DNA of 64,000 bases. Source: Ampelocalamus luodianensis. Lineage: Eukaryota > Streptophyta > Magnoliopsida > Poales > Poaceae. The notes under the pieces are model-generated. The model ran no database searches. It had not been told where the DNA came from and was given only the letters and a program-made list of their open reading frames with translations. A program made the translations under genes and the position numbers. The stretch lies in assembly GCA_036346255.1 (NCBI GenBank), contig CM070620.1:18712671-18776670 (forward strand), written 5' to 3'. Below, one piece after another: positions 53,590 through 64,000 of this stretch; within the stretch, counting starts at the first letter, position 1; every line of letters starts with the position of its first letter.

Positions 53590-56500
53590 CGCTACGGTGC
53601 GCTGCTTGTGCTAGGTCTGTTTGGGTAGCGGCTAATGGAGTGCCCAACCGTCTTGCACAGTCTACATCTGGGGCAACGAACTCGTTGCCCACGCTGGTTG
53701 TCGCTCATGTCATTCCGGATGCGTTGTGACTAGCGTCTTCCATGGCCAGGCTGCTTCAGTGCGTCGTTCGGCACCCACTTCACCTGCTCCGGCCAGAGGT
53801 CCATGTAGTACATGTCTAGGTCGTACGAATGGAACTCAACACTCCAAGTACCATACATGTGGTGGATGTCGTAGTACTCGGAGGTGTAACGCTCCGAGTC
53901 CTGGTGCCACGCCACGCACGCCGCATACACATGGGACTATGGTTTGTGGAGAAGCCATGGCTTGTTGCAGGTGCACGACGCTTCATCACCAATCATACAG
54001 ACCTACTTCTGATCCCCTCTAGCGTGGCCCATGACATACTTCTCCCTGAGCGGGATCTCGAACTTCTGCCTGATGCCATCCATGATATGAGCAATGTGTG
54101 AACAAGCCTTTTGATCTTCTTCTCCATGTATGCTAGCATAACTTTCGAGAATTGTTTGCCGTCCTCCAGATGATTCTTGTCCATCATAGCTCTATTAACA
54201 AAGTACCTGATGGTACGGTTCCAGGTCTCCTCCACGATCATAGTGATCACAAGGGATCAGACACCCTTGTGGACACCGTTGTACACCTCGAATATGTTGG
54301 TCGTCATGATTCCGTACCTTGCACCACCGGTGTCCTGCAGCAGGGACCATTTCTCCAAGTCGGGTGCGTGTGAGCTAAACCACTGCGTGAACTCCCCAAC
54401 TCTCGCGGACCCTGGTACCGCTGCCCCTGCCTCGACGTCCTCCGAGTTCCTTAAATGCTTCTTGATCCCTCGTTGAGCTGTCTACACACCGCATCGAACT
54501 TCCGCCTTTGGTTCTGCATGCAGAGCTTCTTGAACATCTTCATCAGGTTCTTGCTCCGAAACTTGTGTGGAAGTTCACTGCGAGATGCCTCATGCACCAA
54601 CGACTCCTGACATTATTCCACTGGAACGGCGGTTGCGTCCCATTTTGCATCATGGTCAATGCGGATAACAACCCAGCATTGCGGTCCGAGATGACACACA
54701 CATCTGGGCGGTCTTGGACCACATCCTACTTCACATTGGAAAGGAACCACAGTCAGCTATCGGTGTTCTCGCTCTCAACAATTGCGAAGGCCACGGGGAA
54801 TAATTGATCGTTCGCATCAGCTGCAACCGCGGTGAGGATGGTACCATTGTACTTCCCAGATAGGAAGGGGCCTTCCATCGTCAGCACAGGATAGCAATGC
54901 TTGAACCCTTCAATTGCCTGACAAAAGGCCCAGAAGATCCTGACAAGAACAAAACAATTGGGCCCCTCCATACGATGAACCCGGTCAAGCTTGTTTATGT
55001 ATGTTCTGAGATTTGATTATGAAATTTGATGCAGCATTCTTGGGACTAGGTTGTAAGCCTCTTCAAATGTGTCGAACAGTCTCTCCACGACCTTCCGTTT
55101 TGCCCACCATGTCTTCTTGTAGCTGACCTGGAACCCCATCATATTGACAATATCTGCCAGTAGAAGCTTTGGCAAAATAGAAACATATACGATGATAAGG
55201 TGGCTTATCAGGCTGGCAACATACGAGGACGTCTTGTTGCAGTGCCTATGAAGTGGCTCAGCTAGCTCGCATGTGTGGTCCTTCAGCACCGTTATTCGAA
55301 AGCTCGTGGCCACGACAGTGAACCGCTGCGCACGGACCTTGCCAGCGCAAGGTTCATCAATACGCCTAAAGATGTATGTGTCGGGATTGGACCTCTGCAC
55401 TCAATACGTCCAGCCAATGTTAACGGCGTATCTAGCAATAGCATGCTGGGCGGCGCTCTTGTTAGGGAAGCGCTGCCCTAGGAGCAGGGTGTCTTCATTG
55501 AACCCCCACTTGGCCGCTCTGGTTGTGGCAGAACCAACGACGTTGTTGCGACGTCGTCCAATCTTGAGGGGACGTAAATAATGTCAGTGGTCACAGCACC
55601 ACCAATTGCACCTCCCGTAGTAGCTTCCCCATCTTGCTCGTCTTCAGAAGTGGCAGTTTCCAAGTCCTCCTCCTCGCTTTCGACCTCTTCCACCTGGTCG
55701 GTCAAGTACTTGTGGCAATCAATATGGGCTGCCCACCATCTCTCCTGATACGGGGGATGCCCGATCTTCACGACGTAGGATCGATGATAACTTTGGATCC
55801 GTGTAACCTGACGAACCGATGGCGCCAACCATCGCCAAACAAAGAACTCGCGACAAAAGAATTCGCCAACCACACGCCGTGATCCCGTCTACCCGACCAC
55901 ACAAAGTAGACGTGTCGCCACTCCCGCAAAACACAAGGATTCACAAGAACAACGGGTTGAGAACGCCCAATTCCTCTCTAGGTTGCATCGTATGTCAAAC
56001 CCTAGGAAGAAAAAGCGATAGCTCTCTTTCAAATAATAGATTCATACTCCTCCTCCCGCTCTCAAAGTCGGCGTCATGTAATAAATAAGCAAATCGACTC
56101 TAACCGAAACCAACGATACTCATCCAACTTAATTAATGTTTTGGCCCAACTCCTATTCGGACGACATGCCGTGGCCCACACGGTTTTTGGCACCTTGATT
56201 TCCTTCCTTCGAGCATTATCTTGGTACATGGTCTTGCCACTTCTCTTTCATACATGCAAGTGGAAATAATAACTAGTCTTGCCTCACATGTCCAACACAC
56301 ATGCATGTATGCATGTTGCATGCATGCAAGCCTCACGTACAACACATATGCATGTTGCATGGCCTCACACATGCACATCCGAACTCTGTAGCTAACAAAG
56401 ACCTTGTTAAATGCCTCTTTCTCCATTGTTCTCGGTCATCGCATGCTTCTATATGTGTATAACTGCACAAATAAAACATGGGACTATTAGGTAGTATCAT

Positions 56501-57102
56501 ATTCTCATTAGTAAGATAAAAATCATTTAAGAGCGAGTTCACATGTTGGTTAATTAATTTAGCCCTTGCTCATGTAGTCGGCCCAGTAGGGATGTCCTCA
56601 TCATCTCCACTCCTTCGTTAGGCTCGAAATTGTTGGCACGCCTCCTCAGGTCTCCATCGCTCATGTCTCCTCTAACACCGGAGACCAAAGCAGGCTCATC
56701 CTCACCAGCAGCTTCACCGGAACCACCCACGCCAGATGTCCCCGTCCTCTCCACGAATTGAACATAGACCATCGGCCGCGCATATATCACAGCAGTAGGG
56801 TTGCAAACAACCTCCATGTAATTGGCCCATAAAGCGTCACTTGTCACCTTGATAAATTGTCAAACGGTCTCCCCTGCACCACCCACCACCAAGGCATACA
56901 ACACCTCGATACGCAGCTTCTTCCTTGCAGTGGTCCGATTGAACGTGGAACGCACGCACCGCCTTAGCTCCGAGAGGCTCATGTCCTTCAGACCCAGCGC
57001 TCAGATCACGGTCCGATCACAATTTGACAGGTCCGCCCCGTATGGTCCGTCGCGTACGAGAGCGCTCCTGTGGAACATGAACAGTTCTTGAATCTCCGCC
57101 AT
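53590..57102 (-). pseudogene. mudrA-type MULE transposase, near full span but broken
   Basis: N-terminus at 57102 (MAEIQELFMFHRSALVRDGP), PB1-like part to 56560, and an acidic linker (EEVESEEEDLETATSEDE, 55690). MuDR DNA-binding domain at about 55500-55270 (LLLGQRFPNKSAAQHAI; YIFRRIDEPCAGKVRAQRF). MULE catalytic core at 54971-54640 (FCQAIEGFKHCYPVLTMEGP, GKYNGTILTAVAADANDQLF, ISDRNAGLLSAL). SWIM finger near 53965 (CTCNKPWLLHKP, then HVYAA) and a zinc knuckle near 53660 (RCPRCRLCKTVGHS). The first catalytic Asp is Glu (MEGPF, family DGTF), and the SWIM third Cys codon is TAG. 55880-56550 may be an intron. It is inactive as written. Confidence 0.85.
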
Positions 57103-58665
57103 GAAGTACCTAACACAGGTGCATATGAAACAACTTATATGCAATGCTCGTACCATCTAGTTATATAAATATATTTGTGGGTTTTCCAAATGAACTCTTC
57201 TAAAATTTTGTCATGCCCACCTTACGCCGTCTTTTCATATTCCATATTTTCAATTCTATTTCTGTTGCGTCTCATGCACATTTGAATTACACGTTAAACC
57301 ACCTTGCAATATTTTAAAATTTTATGTTCACACTGTAGAGCATTGTGTAATTTCTTCATAATTTAATGTACTCTACATTTTTCTCGAAAAATCTAGGGAA
57401 TCTACTATTATGTATACTAAGCATTGTTTTCATTTAAATCATTTTGACAACATGTTCTAAATTGTTCAAAAATTTTATTTCCAATTTTATAAATATATTT
57501 CTAGGTTTTTCAAATGAACTCTTCCATAAATTTTTTCATGCCCACTTTACACCATCTTCTATTCTCATACTCCATAATTCCAATTCTATTTCTATTACGT
57601 TAAATGACCTCAGAATATTTTGATATTTTATGATCAAGTTCCTGACACTATGCAAATCATTTTGTAATTTTACGTCCAAACACATCATATACGTCATGCA
57701 TGTAATTGCCCACACTGAGTAAAAATTTGTCATACTAACAACAATAAGTCTGCTAAGTCAACTAATTGTGTGCTAATCACATTGCTAACTACTAAGTCTT
57801 CTAATTATGTGCTAATCACACTAAGTCTTCTAATTTTACGTCCGAACACTAAGTAAAAATACACCGACTCACAACTCTAACTACTCAGTTGCTACAATAA
57901 GAAGCTACCATTCATCTAATTACATGTTAATAACATTGCTAAAACTATAGCCACATGCGAATGACAATTACCTTTTCTAGGTGCTCACAAGACGATGCAC
58001 AACTTCCGCAACTGGACGAACTTCAACTGCTCTCTCGTTGGCTTCTCCCTTCTCTTCCTCTCTGCTTCACAATTAAAAATAGCATTGGTGTTCGTGTTCA
58101 GCTCGTTTTATGGATGCGTGGGGGTAGCGGGATGCCCAGCTGAGACTGGAATGCGTAGGGGCTAGCCAAGCCACGGGCTAGGCGCGCACGGGGGCCGGAG
58201 CGTAGGAGCGGCGTGTGGCGAGCAGCAGCTGGGCAAGTGGCACGCAGCAGGCGGGCGCGCATGGGCCGGGCACGGCCGCGCAAGACGTGGCAAAGCGAGG
58301 CTTGCCGCCGCCGCGTGTTGGCAAGCACTGTGGTGGGGGTGAGGCGCAATAGGAGCCTTGCTGTGGTACACAGCCGCAACAGGTGGGAGGAGGGGACCAA
58401 AAATGAAATTTTGGGGATAGGGGGCTAGTCTAGGAATTTCGGTGGTCTAAGGGGGCCAATAATGTCCAAAATTCTATAAAAATATCGTGCAGTAGTTTTG
58501 GACCGGCCATGGTTCGAAGAACATCACAACTGTAAGCAACATACTCAGCAGCCTATTATGTCAATCCAGCTTGTCCTATGCGATTAATCTAATGACTCTT
58601 GACATTATCTGGTAAGTTATAATCCTCATCCATGTTAAAGAAACTACATCTTACAGTAGATGAGA
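57103..58665. other. MULE subterminal region, AT-rich then GC-rich
   Basis: Non-coding sequence upstream of the mudrA start. It holds a direct repeat of about 110 bp (57169-57275 and 57488-57600, from AAATATATTT to CAATTCTATTTCT) and short repeats of CTAAGTCTTCTAATT at 57790-57835. A GC-rich block lies at 58100-58400. I could not find a terminal inverted repeat partner; the left end of this MULE is lost at the LTR junction. Frames in the GC-rich block are not supported as genes. Confidence 0.55.
57169..57600. repeat. Direct repeat pair, about 110 bp each
   Basis: 57169-57275 and 57488-57600 share AAATATATTT, TTTTCCAAATGAACTCTTC, TTTCATGCCCACTTTACACC-like and CCAATTCTATTTCTATTACG-like blocks with about 15 percent mismatch by eye. 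It is likely an internal duplication within the MULE. Confidence 0.75.
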
Positions 58666-61600
58666 TGTGAGGACCCGGAATATTTAACTAGTAACACTTA
58701 ACCTCCAAATGGTTCTAGCATTACTATTTAAACATTCTAAGCCTCGATGGGCATATGTTTCCTGCACTGCAACATATGCACATCATCACAAAATTACACA
58801 TCACTTCCATACAACATACAACGCTAAGTCAACAACGACATACAGTGAAGTTATTACAAAAGAGAGCCGACCGGCCAAATAGATCAATATACAAGAATGA
58901 CAATGAAGCAAAAGCGCCATAAGATGGCTAGAACAAAAGTCGACTGTTAGCCACACACCCACAAGGCAACCGACGGCCGCCAAGCTAGTCGCCCATAAGC
59001 TACCACAACACAAATCGCAAAGTGAGGCCCTTCAGCTCACCTTCCTCCTCTCGCAACAAAACAATTAAGATAGCAACCGAGTACAAAGATTGTCTTTGTA
59101 CCCGCAAGATCGACGTGTGGAATAGCGCACCTATTCATAAACTACATGCAAGCTTATTTAGGTGGAGGTTGTATGTCTCATTTTGCATGAAGCCAACTTT
59201 ATTTGCAATAATGTAATATATTTCAAAAGCAAGTTTGCAAATCTGTTTTGTTATCAAAGTAACAATAAGTAAAGATACATACAAGTAACCACTGAAGTGA
59301 CTATCCCAATAGCCACCACAACATAGCACTAATCCCGATTCGTACTCACCCATCAAGTTTTAATTTAAAAGGTTGTAGTCTAACTCTTGAAAGACCTTGC
59401 CAAGCGTGTCCATAACCTAGACGAGGCTATTCGAATAGTTTTAACCGCAGGTGTACCAATGTACCCACACTTCGCATCGCTTTAAGCCAAAAGCACACTT
59501 CCGTAGGTATGCAGCACGGCTAAGTCCTACGAGACATTTCCAATCTTGTGTATTAACTACGAGCCGCTCAGATGGGTAGAAACACCATACGCTACATTGC
59601 AAGTCGAAGACAACAAATCCCATCACTGTGAAGTCTTTCTGACACTACAATGCTCCCAACACCATCCTCCCGCGACTCCTCGCGACTCGGAGCCAATACA
59701 CGCCAAAGTACTAAGTCAAGAGAGGTCCCATACCCTCTAGTGTGGTTAGCACGCTAAAATGCTTGGTTTAGTGTAACAAGATGTTCTGGTCCTTGGTGAC
59801 TTAGGCACCAATCCAATACACCCGAGAATCACACCAACATACCATTGTGCCCAAGTCTAAATCATTTTGCCTTTAGTTTTAGTTTTCACAAGTAGACATG
59901 GCACAAGGTGGAAATCATAAATCATAATAAGTTTTGTGATCAAGGTTATCGACAAGTCGATAACCGCCATTTCTACCGGCTAAGCATGGCTAAGCAATTA
60001 ATTCGCAACTACTAAGTGACAAGAGCCCATCCACGAACTCTAAATCACAGCAAGTAACCTAGGCTCATGGTAGTAGAGGATAATCATTTGCTAAGGAAAT
60101 GCATCTACTAGGCCAACTATTAAAACAAAGTAGCAATGCATACATAGAATTTGTAATCAACATAAATACTTAAAATACTGGGATTAACATGATCAAACTG
60201 CTTGCCTTCTGTCGCTGCTCAATTGGTTATGAGGATCGTTTCTGGATTACCGCAAATGTCGAATCCTAAGCGAAAGTCAAAAGAACCAAGAACAACCAAT
60301 AAGACGAACCACAAATAAACAAAAGAGCAAGCAAAACTTAACCAAATGCGACTAAATTTACACATAAGGTAGAATACGAATATACCTAGACATAGAAACT
60401 GAAAACCTAATTTGGATTTGTGGTGCAAAAGATTTTGCCTAAACATACAATTTCTACCATAATTAACACTCAGAGCAAAAATATTTTCTAGAAAGATTTT
60501 GAAGCTGAAATTTTTATGGTAGCTACCTACTGGTATTGAAATAACCCATATAAAATTTCAGGTCATTTGGAGTTAAAGTGATTTAGTTATGATTTTTCTA
60601 AGATGCAAAATTGGCATAATGCACTTTCCAGAGCATAAATATGTTCAAAGCTAATTTACAGATGAAGTATACCAACAGAGGGTTCTCTAGAATTTATCAT
60701 ATATATTTTGCATTTACAGAGAATTACTGTGCATTTTATAAGTCTCCTAGAATTTTCTAAATGTCAAAATAGGTACTAAATCATTAACCAAGGTTTCATA
60801 TAATCTTGGACCTACCATCATTTTTATATTAACATTGGGTTAATAACAAACTTATCAAGGTTGGAATCATTCATTTTGGACATACACAGAGCAAGATATG
60901 CATTTTCTAAAGTTTTATTCATTTTCTGAATATTCAAAATGACAAATCAAGTCATTCCTAGTTATACAATTTTCTCACATCGAACATGCTTAAATCCATT
61001 TTTATAATAAGCTAAAGTGATAACATAATTTATTACAATTGGAATTAACTAAAAAGTAGCTAAAATGAATTAGTTATGAGTTTCTAAAGTTTTACATCAT
61101 TTTCAACGTTAAATAAATACTTACCAAATACCAACAACCCAAAACAAAGAAAACGACGTGGACGCCGTGGGCCGTAGATTTAAAATCCAACACCCACGCG
61201 ACGCTGGAAATAGCGCGACGCGCGCCAAACCAAATCGGGTCCACCGCTGGATCAAGATCCAACGGCCCAACGAGTGCATGCAACCGACGATGCGGTTGCC
61301 TCGGTGAACCACGACCGCAGATCTAAAGATGAACGGCTTAGAACCCACATCTAACCTAAGGTCCGATTGCACACATGATCTCACCGCAGATCGCAAGATG
61401 GACGGTCCAGATGATGAGGGAACCGAGGGTCCGAACGCATACAAGATCTAGGCCGTTGATCAAGGGATCGACGGTGGCTATTGATTGAAGTTCAAAAGAG
61501 GTATCGACGGGCGGGACCGCATGTCGCTGACTCGAGTCACGATCGCAACGATTTAACCCACGCGCGCACAGCAGCACCGCCCACAAGTCACGACTAAGCG

Positions 61601-61991
61601 GCTATGTTAAGACCAAATTAATGATTCTAATGATTGACATTAATTAGACTCAATGATCACGAGATTTGGTTCTAACCTCGCCCACCAACAATAATCCGCA
61701 GGTTATTTCGACAATGATTAAATGCCGACTCATTTAATTAAGCAATGATTGACATTAATGATGCTCGAACAAAGGCGGAGTGAACCGTAGATTGATTTAA
61801 GGATATTGGGCCCACCGGTCGCTGGCTCAATAATAATGACTAAGACACAATTAATAACTAATGATTGGTAATTAATGCGCCCTAATGAGTCGACGAAAAC
61901 GGAGCGCTGTGCCGCAAAACCCGAGTGGCTTCAACGGCGAATCGCCGCGACACGCGCGCGCGCCACCAAGTACTAAAATGGAATCGCAATA

Positions 61992-62050
61992 GCACAACGA
62001 GTCTAATGGTAGCATTCTCGCCATGCGAGGATCGAACGCCGGCTAGTCGG
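61992..62050 (+). other. tRNA-Gly(GCC)-like sequence inside LTR
   Basis: GCACAACGAGTCTAATGGTAG resembles the acceptor and D-arm of plant tRNA-Gly, followed by CTCGCCATGCGAGG in the anticodon-arm position and GATCGAACGCCGGCT in the T-arm position. Several bases are missing, so it is not a functional gene as written. It may be a decayed tRNA copy. Confidence 0.35.
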
Positions 62051-62603
62051 AAATGAAAACGGAGCTTTATCGCTAAACATGAAAATAGCGAAAGCTCCGC
62101 CATGTCCAAGGAAGCGGTGCCAGAGCTTCTAAGGACTAATAAGAAGCTACCTTAGCGACTAGAAGCTTCAAGATGGCCGAGATGCTTGATCAAGGTGAAA
62201 GTCACGACTTGAAGAAGAAGGTTCAAATTGACACTGAGCCAAATGAGTGATACCAAAGTATCAAAATAGCTTCATTATGATCCACGTAAGCTATAAGAGC
62301 AAAGAATTGAAAATGGAGCACTCACTGAGCCGAGGAAGAAGATGACCAATTGGCCGAATTTGAACAAACCCCAAATTGACAATTCCCGAGAATCAATTCC
62401 AAAATTAAGTGAGGGAAATGTTCAAGGTGATAAATAGATGAGGTTAGGGCAAAGAAACATGAAGGAGGACCACTGAACACCAAGAACATCAATGGAGCTC
62501 CACGGGTCAACAATGGCGATTTGCTATTTTTGAGGTATTAAGCTCCAATGTCGTGAGTGAAGCTTGGTGGTGGTCTAAAGAGATACTAGGAAGCAATGAG
62601 GGT

Positions 62604-62615
62604 GCTTATAAAGCC
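62604..62615 (-). promoter_or_regulatory. TATA-like box in 5-kb LTR
   Basis: The minus strand reads GGCTTTATAAGCACC, in the transcribed orientation and about 1.1 kb inside the LTR start, the kind of position seen for the box in the other gypsy LTR. Confidence 0.45.
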
Positions 62616-63752
62616 ACGAAAGTGTTAGGGTTTGCACCCTCCTCTCTCAAGCAAAACACAAAGCACCACGCACGCTACAAGGAAAAGAGGTGAAGACGTG
62701 CATTAGGCATGGCCTAGCTCGTGTACCTCCCATACTCCTACACGTCGGCTAGGTGGCTTTAGGGAGCAAGAAATGACCTCACCATGCCTTGCAATCGCTT
62801 TTCGCACTGGGGAGGTTGAAGATGACCAACAAAAAGCTCGGGCGATTCACACCGCTGGATGAAACGCGAACTACCGAGATAGTGCCACGCCTACCGTGTT
62901 TATAACACAACGGAAGATTGCGAGCCTTCGATTAGAAATGGATGGCTCAGATAGCTCCACGCTGCAAACTCAAATTACAACGGCGGGTACGCGAGCGCTG
63001 GATTTTAATCCAACGGTTCGATTCAAAATCGCAACCGAGGGTCCGGAGGGTTCGGAAATCTCACGGTTGATTGCGATCTAACGGCTGACAATCAATCTTG
63101 CAACCGAAGGTCCGAACGACACGATACGCCGCCGCCGTGCGATTTAGATCTAACGGTTGAGAATGCGCGCGCTTTAAAAGGGAGGCTCGGTGCGCTTAGT
63201 TGATTCGATCAAATCGATTGACTCGAGCCCGAGTCCGACTCAACCCAAGTAACAAGAAACCAAGTTTGACTTTGAAAAAGAACAGAGACTTTGAAAGATT
63301 TATTTGAGGTAGCAAAATAACTCCAGAAATTATGAAAATTTTACAGAAGTTTGCTAACTCAGATATTAACCTTGTGTAAAATTTTCAGAGGTTTTATGCT
63401 GTGAATAAATTTCCAAAATTCTACAAGGCTCTGTTTTAATATTTGACTGAGAGTCAAACAGTTTGATCGCTCTAAAAATATTCAAACAATTTCTAAAATT
63501 GTGAAATTTTTCAGAGGGGTCACTTACCATCACAGAGACTTAGGAAAATATTTTCAGAGGGTGATCATAAGATTTGACAAGATTGTTTTTGGAATAGCAA
63601 GATTTGGATCAACAAGACTTGTGACAATGTATTTCCACACTTCCTTGTACAAGAATTTCTTGGCACCACAGAAATACATGATGTAAGAAAAAGTTTTAAT
63701 TTCTACTGATTTTCTTACATTTGAAACACAAGCCCAAAATTGGGATGTTACA

Positions 63753-63775
63753 ACTCTCCTCTTACAAGAATCTCG
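63753..63775 (-). other. Polypurine tract of second gypsy element
   Basis: Minus strand GTAAGAGGAGAGT directly upstream of the LTR end. It is followed inward by the palindromic AATCTCGACCGAGATT, which has a counterpart next to the first gypsy 3' LTR (13339-13355). Confidence 0.5.
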
Positions 63776-64000
63776 ACCGAGATTCTGCTTACTCTGAGAA
63801 GAAAGAAGGAAAATCGCACGAAGGCGATCTTCGCGCCCCAAGTTGCTTCTTCTTCGTAATGGTTTGACCACCAACCTTAAGGAACTTGATGACACGGTTC
63901 CTCGCCCTCCGCTCGATTCTCAAGAATACGAACAGATGCTCGTGGTAGGTCAAATTCTCCCGCACATCGAGAACCTCCAATGGAGCTTCTCACGGACGCG
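63775..64000 (-). pseudogene. Gypsy pol C-terminus (chromodomain-like end), partial
   Basis: The minus-strand frame at 63980-63789 has MEVLDVRENLTYHEH and RNRVIKFLKV, then leaves frame and returns as DFPSFFSE before the stop. This is the end of the integrase C-terminal module, corresponding to 13330-13520 in the first element. The shift sits where relatives have CAG. The rest of the element is beyond the right edge. Confidence 0.75.

Larger units (their letters stand above)
58666..63752 (-). repeat. 3' LTR of a second gypsy element, 5.09 kb
   Basis: Plus-strand ends are TGTGAGGACCCGGAATAT and TTGGGATGTTACA, the same TGT-GGACCCGGA and GGATGTTACA termini as the LTR at 10501-13316. It is followed on the right by a purine-rich tract on the minus strand and gypsy pol-end coding sequence, so it is the 3' LTR of a minus-strand element running out of the window. 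It is unusually long. Inside, short units with ACCGAGGGTCCGA recur (61420-61440, 63036-63048, 63104-63116). The frames inside are not genes. Confidence 0.85.

Noticed and set aside
63554..63895. 113-codon minus-strand frame crossing the LTR end
   Set aside because: It runs from shifted pol sequence across the polypurine tract into the LTR; only the portion right of 63775 is gypsy coding, and in another frame.

Overview
The window is nuclear DNA from a grass (Poaceae). This is inferred from the dense nesting of plant transposons of several classes, the G/C-skewed leader sequences, and a family of wall-associated kinase (WAK) receptor genes with phase-1 introns. I cannot name the species.

The backbone is a local tandem array of WAK units, all on the minus strand and broken up by transposons. 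Unit 1 covers 110-757, 6662-10500 and 22058-23912. Its exons (22405-23335, 9623-10144, 8632-8784, 7328-8545) fit one gene with two GUB_WAK modules, a DIDEC-type EGF exon and a transmembrane-kinase exon. An 11.56-kb Ty3/gypsy element sits in its first intron. Unit 2 keeps only the 5' part of its first exon (29681-29964) and upstream spacer (35629-37980). Unit 3 (37985-51170, with insertions) has a first exon (46963-47834), a 51-bp fusion exon (45130-45180) and a kinase exon (43823-45043). An in-frame deletion removed its second GUB_WAK module and EGF region. Units 1 and 3 carry small frameshifts.

Transposons, left to right: a complete hAT element (758-6661, perfect terminal inverted repeat (TIR) and 8-bp target-site duplication (TSD)); the gypsy chromovirus (10501-22057, 5-bp TSD ATTAC, coding on the minus strand); a CACTA element truncated on one side (23913-27437); two head-to-head Ty1/copia copies with complementary deletions (27438-29679 minus; 30317-35628 plus); a Mutator-like element (MULE) with about 150-bp TIRs (38553-42369) carrying a GRF zinc-finger gene that is itself hit by a 5'-truncated LINE; a GC-rich 720-bp element (42879-43598); a second MULE-like element with a GC-rich payload (45239-46113); two MITEs (48335-48913 and 49344-49668); a fragment of the gypsy LTR (51375-52968) cutting a plant-mobile-domain (PMD) gene; a large mudrA transposase relic (53590-57102); and a 5.09-kb LTR of a second gypsy element that runs off the right end.

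The paralogous WAK units serve as empty-site controls, so many insertions can be mapped to the base. A recurring oddity is that CAG/CTG trinucleotides are converted to CG-containing strings or lost in one copy of a repeat and intact in another. This looks more like long-read basecalling error at methylated CHG sites than biology, so some apparent frameshifts may not be real.
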